NCBI RefSeq assembly: GCF_003334855.1
Contig: NZ_QOWE01000031.1
Span: 41,420-105,419, forward strand
DNA from: Larkinella punicea
Lineage (GTDB): Bacteria; Bacteroidota; Bacteroidia; Cytophagales; Spirosomataceae
DNA: 64,000 bases
Reading direction: 5' to 3'
Of this stretch, positions 58,715 through 64,000 are shown piece by piece. The notes under the pieces were generated by a model, which was not told where the DNA came from, did not search any database, and saw only the letters and a program-made list of their open reading frames with translations. The position numbers and the translations under genes were made by a program. Every line of letters begins with the position of its first letter. Position 1 is the stretch's first letter.

Positions 58715-59560
58715 TTAGCTATTCGTGTTGATTACTTCGTACCGGGCGCGTACAAACATGAATATACCGTAGCAAAACAAGCCCAGCGCTACGGCGCCAA
58801 GCAGAAAAGAGCCGTAACTGGCTTTCTCCAGAAAAGCAAAAGCACTGCTACTGCCTCCCGCTTCGCGGGCATTGGACTCCAGGGCGGCTTTTATAAACAA
58901 GTAGCCGATCAGCCCCCAGACAATTCCCCGTGCGATGTAACCAATTTTCCCGGACCGGATGATCATCTCCTTCAGCTCCGTTTTGATGGAAGAGGTCCGG
59001 ACATTTTTCAGGTATTTACCAGACGTGGCCCGGTAGATCTGGTACAATCCGATGCCAATGATACTGAGGCCAATCAGGCCGACAAGCCATTGACCATACG
59101 GTTTCTCCAGGAGTTCCCGGACGAGGGTCTGCCGCGAATTATCCCCGCCCTGATTACCCCGGCTACCCAGTACCATCCGGAAAGAACCGTACGCCAGGAA
59201 ACCATAGACCAACCCGCTGAAGGCATACCCTAACCGACGACCAATGCCTTTGGCGTCGGTCCCCTTGTGCTCGTTATCGAGAAAAGCCTGCGTTAGCCGC
59301 CAGAGGGCGTAGCAGACCAGACCCGCAGCCACCAGTGCCAGCAAAAACTGCCCAAACGGTTGATCCAGTATAAATCGAAAAACTCCCTGTTTGTTGAGAT
59401 TACGTTCTGAACTGCCGCCGATTTCAAAAGCAGCCATAAACGCCAGTATGCCAACCAGGCAGTAAACAACTCCTTTGGCCACCAGGCCAAACTTGGCAAA
59501 ACGCTTCACCCATTGAGGCTGGGTCGATGGTAAGTGGGAGGAGATGCTGGATAAGTTCAT
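58715..59560 (-). CDS. DUF1206 integral membrane protein
   Basis: From the ATG at 59560 the protein has 281 residues with three copies of a two-span unit, each starting with a glycine/arginine-rich helix: FAKFGLVAKGVVYCLVGILAF, GRRLGYAFSGLVYGFLAYG and SGKIGYIARGIVWGLIGYL. This is the DUF1206 triplication. Its function is unknown. The open frame to 59617 adds a polar segment with no homology. Confidence 0.85.
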   Translation of the reverse strand: MNLSSISSHLPSTQPQWVKRFAKFGLVAKGVVYCLVGILAFMAAFEIGGSSERNLNKQGVFRFILDQPFGQFLLALVAAGLVCYALWRLTQAFLDNEHKGTDAKGIGRRLGYAFSGLVYGFLAYGSFRMVLGSRGNQGGDNSRQTLVRELLEKPYGQWLVGLIGLSIIGIGLYQIYRATSGKYLKNVRTSSIKTELKEMIIRSGKIGYIARGIVWGLIGYLFIKAALESNAREAGGSSSAFAFLEKASYGSFLLGAVALGLFCYGIFMFVRARYEVINTNS

Positions 59561-59704
59561 TATCGAAATCGATTTGTGTAAGTTGCTTTCCGCACATCGG
59601 TCTGCTGTAAATACCATAATTGATTTAAATACTAAATGTTTTATGTTTCGCTGCTGAACCAGCCGTTGGCGGTAGAAATAGGGTGATGAAAGCCATGAGA
59701 GTGG

Positions 59705-59899
59705 ATGAACAACCGGTTTTTTGGGTTCTACCAGGATGTCTACGACAGCGACGAATCGGACGAACCGCCCCTGGTCGACATACAGATTTTTGTAATTAAT
59801 TCTCCAATCCTGTCCTGTACAAGTCCAACCCGGAATTGGGTGGACGTTTTTGGGGTGTCACGTCCTAAAATAGGCTTACAGCCTCCGGCTAAGCTATAA
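59705..59899 (+). other. Possible host ORF fragment next to the IS relic
   Basis: A 64-codon frame starts MNNRFFGFYQDVYDSDESDE with GC-rich host-like codons for about 28 residues, then changes character at about 59800, where the IS3-like sequence appears to begin. It could be the start of a gene cut off by the insertion. No family is recognised. Confidence 0.25.
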
Positions 59900-59900
59900 A

Positions 59901-59996
59901 ATGGACAAACGACAAAAAGCAGTACGAAAATACTTGCCGGGTGGGTGTAGCTACCGGCAATTGAAAGAAAAGTATGATCAGCCACGCCACACTTAA
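59901..59996 (+). pseudogene. IS3-family OrfA N-terminal remnant
   Basis: A 31-codon frame, MDKRQKAVRKYLPGGCSYRQ continuing LKEKYDQ, matches the helix-turn-helix start of IS3/IS150-type OrfA and stops at 59994. Full OrfA proteins are about 100 or more residues. Confidence 0.65.
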
Positions 59997-60117
59997 TCGG
60001 TGTGTGATCAAGTTTGAAGCGCGTCAACAGACCCGACCCCAAAGTGAGACACAGCGAAAATTGACACAGCCCGTCGTCGTTGCATGCACTGCTTGTAACT
60101 CATATTCTGGTAGGTGA

Positions 60118-60471
60118 TGTTTTGCTTACTTAAGCTTGGTGACGGCTGCCTATAGCCGGAAAATCGTCGGATTTTGCGCATCGGAAACCCTGAGTGCGAT
60201 GGGTAGTTTAAAGGCCTTGTCGATGGCCTTGAAAGCCTGCCCAGACGCAAGTGGATTGATTCACCATAGTGACCGGGGAATCCAGTACTGCTGTTTGGAG
60301 TATGTAAACCTTGTAAAGGAAAATAACATTCAAATCAGCATGATGCAAAGTGGAGATCCGTTGGAAAACGCTGTGGCAGAACGGGTGAATTGCGAAGGCG
60401 ATAGAAGAATTATTATCAGAAAAGGGGAGTTAATCTGGAAGCCCCAGTTGATTTTAGATGGGCTAATGTAA
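60118..60471 (+). pseudogene. IS3-family OrfB (rve integrase) core remnant
   Basis: The frame reads YLSLVTAAYSRKIVGFCASE, then ASGLIHHSDRGIQYCCLEYV and MMQSGDPLENAVAERVN, the core of IS3 transposases. The first catalytic aspartate of the usual VTDAYS motif is alanine here (VTAAYS), the middle DRGIQY is kept, and after AERVN the frame shifts and ends early. There is no N-terminal domain. It is inactive. Confidence 0.85.
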
Positions 60472-60597
60472 ACTGATAGTAGGACTATAACCTTGAAACA
60501 ATCATATTCACATAGAAAATGGAAGCTTATTGTAGGACGCTACAAGATGACCCAATAGGCTTCATGAGTATATTTACCAATAGGCTTACTCTACAGC

Positions 60598-60628
60598 AAT
60601 ACAAAATACGCATTGGGTATTTTGTATT
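60598..60628. promoter_or_regulatory. Perfect 12-bp inverted repeat upstream of the Crp/Fnr gene
   Basis: AATACAAAATAC and GTATTTTGTATT are exact complements with a 7-nt spacer, 70 bp before the regulator start. Just upstream CCAATAGGCTT occurs twice (from about 60552 and 60579). It could be an operator or a transcript hairpin. Confidence 0.45.
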
Positions 60629-60698
60629 GAAAGTGCGTCAATCGGCGAGGTGGTGGCCAATATAACAGAAGGCAATAACATAACAACATATAAAAACA

Positions 60699-61277
60699 AT
60701 GCAAAACATACTATTTGACTTTATATCCAAATACGTTTCTCTGACAGAAGATGAGAAGAACGCAATACTTTCGTTAGACCTGTTTCGCTCGGTAAAGAAA
60801 GGAACTACTTTACTAAAAGAAGGACAGAAATCACAAGATTTCTATTTTGTTTTAAAAGGATGCATACGGAAATATTACATCATAGACGGCGAAGAAAAAA
60901 CAACAGCTTTCTACACAGAAATGGAAGCTTTGACGCCCCATTGTGTAATAAGTAAAACGCCGTCCGAATATTTCATCAGTTGTGTTGAAGATAGTATTCT
61001 TTTAGTCTCAAATTCTGATATGAGCGACGAAGTAAACAGTAAATTTCCAAAGTTTGAAATAATGTGCAGGATATTATCGGAAGAATTGTTAGCCAAACAA
61101 CAAATCAATTTTGACGAATTTAAGACTTCTTCACCTGAACAACGATACCTGAACCTACTACAAAATAGACCGGACCTTATTCAGCGTGTTCCACAACACC
61201 AATTAGCGAGCTATTTAGGGATCAAACCGCAATCACTAAGCAGGCTAAGAGCAAGAATTTTGGAAAAAAAGATTTAA
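60699..61277 (+). CDS. Crp/Fnr-family transcriptional regulator
   Basis: The 192-residue protein has a cyclic-nucleotide-binding fold (VKKGTTLLKEGQKSQDFYFVLKGCIRKYYI) and a C-terminal helix-turn-helix (PQHQLASYLGIKPQSLSRLRARI). There are no Fnr-type iron-sulfur cysteines. The pocket lacks an evident cAMP-binding RAA motif, as in most Bacteroidota members. A 14-bp palindrome lies 11 bp after its stop and recurs before a downstream paralogous gene, which makes these the probable targets. The gene is AT-rich. Confidence 0.9.
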   Translation: MQNILFDFISKYVSLTEDEKNAILSLDLFRSVKKGTTLLKEGQKSQDFYFVLKGCIRKYYIIDGEEKTTAFYTEMEALTPHCVISKTPSEYFISCVEDSILLVSNSDMSDEVNSKFPKFEIMCRILSEELLAKQQINFDEFKTSSPEQRYLNLLQNRPDLIQRVPQHQLASYLGIKPQSLSRLRARILEKKI

Positions 61278-61287
61278 AACATATTTC

Positions 61288-61301
61288 TTCACTTAAGTGA
61301 A
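61288..61301. promoter_or_regulatory. Palindromic operator candidate TTCACTTAAGTGAA (site 1)
   Basis: A perfect 14-bp palindrome whose end lies exactly 23 nt before the -7 box at 61325. Its centre would be about 40-45 bp before the transcription start, the usual place for a class II Crp-type activator. Confidence 0.6.
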
Positions 61302-61324
61302 CAAGTGATAGCAGCTTGCCAAGC

Positions 61325-61332
61325 TACTTTTG
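61325..61332 (+). promoter_or_regulatory. -7 box (TACTTTTG) for the first outer-membrane paralogue
   Basis: Exact TAnnTTTG, 22 nt before the ATG at 61355. No -33 TTG is seen at the right place, consistent with dependence on an activator at site 1. Confidence 0.55.
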
Positions 61333-61354
61333 CAGTATCAAAAATAAAAAAGAT

Positions 61355-61972
61355 ATGCAAAAGAAAATTTTATGGATTGGACTTGCCTTCGTATTGGCAA
61401 GCAGTTTACAGGTGAATGCACAATATGCCACAGAAGACAGTACTTATAAAAGGTGGTTCGTTGGGAGTTCGCTCCTGATGTTAGGAAATTTTGATAAAAA
61501 AGACAACCCGGAGTATATACAATTAAATGTTGGCTATAGGATAACACCTAAAGATGTTGTTTCCTTTGAATTTAAAAGATCCATTTATTCTTGGCCTATA
61601 GGTATCCCTTTTGGACCATCTTTTCGTAAACCAGGAGGGAGCTATCCCGGGCATTCACGCATACTTGCACCTACATTAGGATACCAGCGTTTTTGGTGGA
61701 AAGGAGTCTATACATCCGTTCATGCATTGAATGCTTTTGAAAAATATTTGGATGAGAATAAAAAAAAGATTGGAAATGGATACACGTTATATCTGAACTT
61801 CCATTTGGGTTACCAGTTTAAGTTTTTTAAAAACCGGTTCTTTTTTGAACCAGCTATTGGATGTAGTTATTGGCCAGTAAGAACTAATGTTCCGGATACT
61901 TTTAATTTAGTAGAAAAAAAATGGCCTAACTACTTTATTCAACCTGGGCTTCATTTTGGGTTTAACTTTTAG
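61355..61972 (+). CDS. Outer-membrane beta-barrel-like exported protein, paralogue 1
   Basis: From the ATG at 61355 the 205-residue protein has a signal peptide (LWIGLAFVLASSLQVNAQ), then STYKRWFVGSSLLMLGNF, LNVGYRITPKDVVSFEF, several aromatic strands and the final PGLHFGFNF, an outer-membrane-type C-terminus. I do not recognise a named family. A clear paralogue is encoded at 62719 and a decayed third copy lies between them. It is preceded by the palindrome and -7 box. Confidence 0.8.
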   Translation: MQKKILWIGLAFVLASSLQVNAQYATEDSTYKRWFVGSSLLMLGNFDKKDNPEYIQLNVGYRITPKDVVSFEFKRSIYSWPIGIPFGPSFRKPGGSYPGHSRILAPTLGYQRFWWKGVYTSVHALNAFEKYLDENKKKIGNGYTLYLNFHLGYQFKFFKNRFFFEPAIGCSYWPVRTNVPDTFNLVEKKWPNYFIQPGLHFGFNF

Positions 61973-62015
61973 CTTACTTACCAAAAAGTTTATCGGATAC
62001 TTTCCGACCTAATAA

Positions 62016-62207
62016 AACGCCCAACAGCAGTTTTCCCAGTTCAAAAATTGTTTTTTTAAAACTTCCATCGCGGCCACTTTCTGTCCCGTGAGTGCCAACA
62101 TACCGGATTTTTTTAGAGTACAAGACAACAAGTGGGAAGAGTAGTTGATCGGTGAGCCGGGGCTGCATTTCGGATTTAAGTTTAAATACATGTATAACAA
62201 TAAATAA
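62016..62207 (+). pseudogene. C-terminal remnant of a third paralogue
   Basis: One frame reads QFKNCFFKTSIAATFCPVS, then NIPDFFRVQDNKWEE, a TAG stop, and LIGEPGLHFGFKFKYM. This aligns block by block with FFKNRFFFEPAIGCSYWPVR, NVPDTFNLVEKKW and IQPGLHFGFNF of paralogue 1. The N-terminal two thirds are missing. It shows the locus once held a tandem array. Confidence 0.7.
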
Positions 62208-62215
62208 TTACTACA

Positions 62216-62587
62216 ATGAAAAAGATCGGCATTTACTCCGTGTTGTTATTGCTCGCGGCATTTTTTAGTTCATGTGGCATCGGCACCGCCCTTGTTACCA
62301 ACCACAATCAAAACGCCACTCAGGTACACTTAAGTGGGAACAACTTCAAAGTAATTGATCAGGTAAGCGGAAGTTCGGAGGTGTCTTATGTATTGGCAAT
62401 TGGAGGTATGAACAAAAGACAATTGTACCAAAATGCATATTCAACGATGATGAAGAAAGCCAACTTGCTGAATGGTTCCAAAGCCATAGTCAACGTGATG
62501 ACAGAGGAACACGTCAGTGGTTTTGCCCCTTTCTTTGTCAGAAGAACGATAACTGTGAGTGCCCAGGTAGTTGAATTTACGAGGTAA
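62216..62587 (+). CDS. Small lipoprotein (DUF6567-like)
   Basis: The 123-residue protein has a lipoprotein signal (IYSVLLLLAAFFSSC). It then shows GTALVTNHNQNATQVHLSGN, the SYVLAIGGMNKRQLYQNAY block and a terminal TVSAQVVEF strand. This is the pattern of DUF6567/YceK-like Bacteroidota lipoproteins of unknown function. It lies between the paralogue remnant and paralogue 2. Confidence 0.78.
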   Translation: MKKIGIYSVLLLLAAFFSSCGIGTALVTNHNQNATQVHLSGNNFKVIDQVSGSSEVSYVLAIGGMNKRQLYQNAYSTMMKKANLLNGSKAIVNVMTEEHVSGFAPFFVRRTITVSAQVVEFTR

Positions 62588-62643
62588 GTTCAAAGATGTC
62601 CTAAGAGCAGGAATCCTTGAAAAAAAGAGCTAAAGCGTATTTC

Positions 62644-62657
62644 TTAACTTAAGTGAA
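62644..62657. promoter_or_regulatory. Palindromic operator candidate TTAACTTAAGTGAA (site 2)
   Basis: Differs from site 1 by one base (A for C at position 3). Its end lies exactly 23 nt before the -7 box at 62681, although the 23-nt spacers themselves differ at many positions. Confidence 0.6.
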
Positions 62658-62680
62658 CGACTTATTGTATCTCGCCAATC

Positions 62681-62688
62681 TACTTTTG
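62681..62688 (+). promoter_or_regulatory. -7 box (TACTTTTG) for paralogue 2
   Basis: Identical octamer to 61325-61332 and exact TAnnTTTG, 30 nt before the ATG at 62719. Confidence 0.55.
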
Positions 62689-62718
62689 CCGTATCGTTTC
62701 ACATAAAAAAAGAAAGAA

Positions 62719-63342
62719 ATGCAAAAGAAAATTTTTTTCATTGGTTTTGTCTTCTTGATGACAAGCACGCTCCAACTCTACGCGCAATATGCTAAAACAG
62801 ACAGCACGTATAAACGGTGGTTCGTTGGTAGCACTATATTTTTATTAGGTAATTTGGATTCTACAAACCCTCCCGGCTTTGCTCAACTCAATGTTGGCTA
62901 TCGGATTACAGGAAAAGATGTAATTTCACTTGAACTAATAACTTGGAAACATGCTTGGCCTCTTGGTATTAACCCATTTTATAATAAGGCATACGGAACA
63001 CCTGAAGAGAAATTCCCTGGTTATATAAGAGAATATGGAATTGGCCTGGCTTATCAAAAGTATATTTGGAAAGGTCTTTACGTAGCAGTACATGCAATGC
63101 CTATGTGGCAAACATTTAAGAATGAAAACGGTGATAAGGTGGGTAATGGCTTCATTATATTCAACACTAATCGAGTTGGCTATCACATTAAACTCTTGAA
63201 GGATAGGTTTTTTATAGAACCTTCTCTTGGTGTTGCTGGTCGTGCTTTTTACACGGAAATGCCCAATGGATTTAAAGAAAAAGATGACAACTGGCCAAAA
63301 TACACGCCTGAACCAGGGCTACATTTCGGGTTTAATTTTTAA
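62719..63342 (+). CDS. Outer-membrane beta-barrel-like exported protein, paralogue 2
   Basis: The 207-residue protein shares with paralogue 1 the signal region (MQKKIFFIGFVFLMTSTLQ), DSTYKRWFVGST, LNVGYRITGKDVISLE, the QKYIWKGLYVAVHA block and PGLHFGFNF at the end. The two differ strongly in the middle, as expected for surface-exposed loops of a barrel. Its promoter region copies the layout of paralogue 1. Function unknown. Confidence 0.8.
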   Translation: MQKKIFFIGFVFLMTSTLQLYAQYAKTDSTYKRWFVGSTIFLLGNLDSTNPPGFAQLNVGYRITGKDVISLELITWKHAWPLGINPFYNKAYGTPEEKFPGYIREYGIGLAYQKYIWKGLYVAVHAMPMWQTFKNENGDKVGNGFIIFNTNRVGYHIKLLKDRFFIEPSLGVAGRAFYTEMPNGFKEKDDNWPKYTPEPGLHFGFNF

Positions 63343-63352
63343 TTAATAATTT

Positions 63353-63799
63353 ATGAATACTCAAACAACAGCACAAAATGCACTGGAAGACATCAAAGTC
63401 AGTTTGAAACTGAAGCTTGCTACGCTGTGGACGAGTTTAATGTTTCTACTTATCTATCTTGATTATTTCCACTTATATATGCCAAGTAAGATAGAGGATA
63501 TTCTGAAAGGGAGGGTGTTTGAATTTGATATTACGAAAGTATTTCTTTTGGCAGCACTCTCCTTAGTGACAATTCCGGCACTGATGATTTTTCTTTCTGT
63601 TGCCCTGCCGGCTAAAGTAAATCGCTGGGCAAATATCATTACTGCTGCGGTGAATATTCCCTTTATATTGTTTAATTTGGCAGGAGAGGCTTGGATACAC
63701 ATGGTGTTTGGCGCTGTTGTAGAAGTCGTTCTTCTTTGTCTAATTATCCGTTATGCGTGGAAATGGCCTCGCATTGAAACCTGGGCTACCTCAGTTTAG
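63353..63799 (+). CDS. DUF6326-like four-span membrane protein
   Basis: The 148-residue protein has four hydrophobic segments (LATLWTSLMFLLIYLDYF, VFLLAALSLVTIPALMIFL, IITAAVNIPFILFNL, MVFGAVVEVVLLCLII). It has the start VSLKLKLATLW and the motif YLDYFHLYMP that I associate with DUF6326. It follows paralogue 2 by 10 bp and is probably co-transcribed. Function unknown. Confidence 0.75.
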   Translation: MNTQTTAQNALEDIKVSLKLKLATLWTSLMFLLIYLDYFHLYMPSKIEDILKGRVFEFDITKVFLLAALSLVTIPALMIFLSVALPAKVNRWANIITAAVNIPFILFNLAGEAWIHMVFGAVVEVVLLCLIIRYAWKWPRIETWATSV

Positions 63800-64000
63800 C
63801 CGAAAATTTATATCCGCTAACATACTCCTTACTTAAGTTAATTAAGCATTGCAGCTACAGCAAGGATAACAAGGGATCAAGAGCAAAAGTTGTGGAGCAT
63901 CTTGGTTTAAGCATATAACTGCGTTAATCGATAAAGGAAAAACTCGACGTTTCTTACCCCTCTGAACTGAGTCCGGAAGGCTTTGATCTTGGCATTGAAG
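63800..64000. other. Non-coding end of window with weak operator-like and relic signals
   Basis: CTTACTTAAGTTAA at 63828-63841 resembles sites 1 and 2 (one mismatch at the end, core ACTTAAGT intact), but no TAnnTTTG follows at the same distance. A frame reading SYSKDNKGSRAKVVEHLGLS (about 63853-63915) recalls the start of IS1634-type transposases but stops at once. Nothing else is supported. Confidence 0.35.

Larger units (their letters stand above)
59816..60480 (+). mobile_element. Decayed IS3-family insertion sequence
   Basis: The region contains the start of an IS3-type orfA (59901) and a frameshifted core of the orfB integrase domain (60118-60471) with most of both genes missing. The true ends cannot be fixed; a TGTACAAGTCCAACCC near 59816 may be the left end. 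The element opens the AT-rich island that continues to the window end. Confidence 0.65.

Noticed and set aside
61974..62168. A 64-codon minus-strand frame
   Set aside because: The plus strand here aligns with the C-terminus of the flanking paralogues, so the minus frame is a shadow of a pseudogene.

Overview
The window reads as chromosome of a Bacteroidota bacterium of the order Cytophagales, most like Spirosoma or Larkinella. This is inferred from a TonB-dependent receptor paired with a DUF4249 lipoprotein, a type IX secretion (T9SS) sorting domain, several exact Bacteroidota -7 promoter boxes (TAnnTTTG), weak Shine-Dalgarno sites and protein similarity recognised by eye. I ran no database search. 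Most of the window is moderately GC-rich and densely coding. Four stretches are clearly AT-rich and look acquired: 10.9-11.6 kb, 14.5-15.3 kb, 55.5-56.2 kb and 59.6-64 kb.

Layout. 1-7 kb (minus strand): pnuC (cut by the edge), xth, leuS, then a cupredoxin and beta-propeller pair. 7.2-8.4 kb: a subtilase lipoprotein. 8.5-20.4 kb: a sulfur assimilation block with a TauE-type exporter, metZ, cysH (APS-reductase type), cysD, cysN, a siroheme sulfite reductase, cobA and a Met8-type siroheme synthase. A PIN toxin-antitoxin pair, a Gfo/Idh/MocA oxidoreductase and a DUF4160-DUF2442 pair are embedded in it. 20.4-24.4 kb: OsmC, thyA and a PolX whose polymerase site is degenerate. 24.5-28 kb: TonB receptor plus DUF4249. 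28-29 kb: a REP-associated transposase (RAYT) bracketed by four REP cores. 29-32.6 kb: GT9, aguB and a large unknown protein. 32.8-36.4 kb: a four-gene envelope cluster with a PspA-like and an actin-fold protein. 36.4-43.5 kb: aguA, small conserved genes, two parvulin chaperones and a MoxR ATPase. 43.7-55.3 kb: a TonB receptor, a MocA-XdhC pair, truA, purL and a HipA-DUF3037 pair. 55.4-59.6 kb: tRNA-Arg, a truncated VOC gene, a T9SS-secreted repeat protein and a DUF1206 membrane protein. 59.7-64 kb: an AT-rich island with an IS3 relic, a Crp/Fnr regulator and a paralogous outer-membrane-type gene family.

How the genes work together. CysDN activates sulfate to APS, CysH reduces it to sulfite, and the siroheme enzyme reduces sulfite to sulfide using cofactor made by CobA and the Met8-type protein. 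MetZ then builds homocysteine. AguA and AguB together convert agmatine to putrescine. The two parvulins and the envelope cluster point to outer-membrane protein handling and membrane maintenance.

The most unusual signal is at the DNA level. About fifteen long, nearly perfect inverted repeats from several families sit between genes, and three have entered reading frames: one encodes the signal peptide of a secreted protein and two sit inside leuS. Each REP core near the RAYT gene lies in a stem whose flanks are unique to that copy. In the last island, two paralogous genes each have the same 14-bp palindrome exactly 23 nt before an exact -7 box, next to a Crp/Fnr regulator, which looks like a small local regulon.
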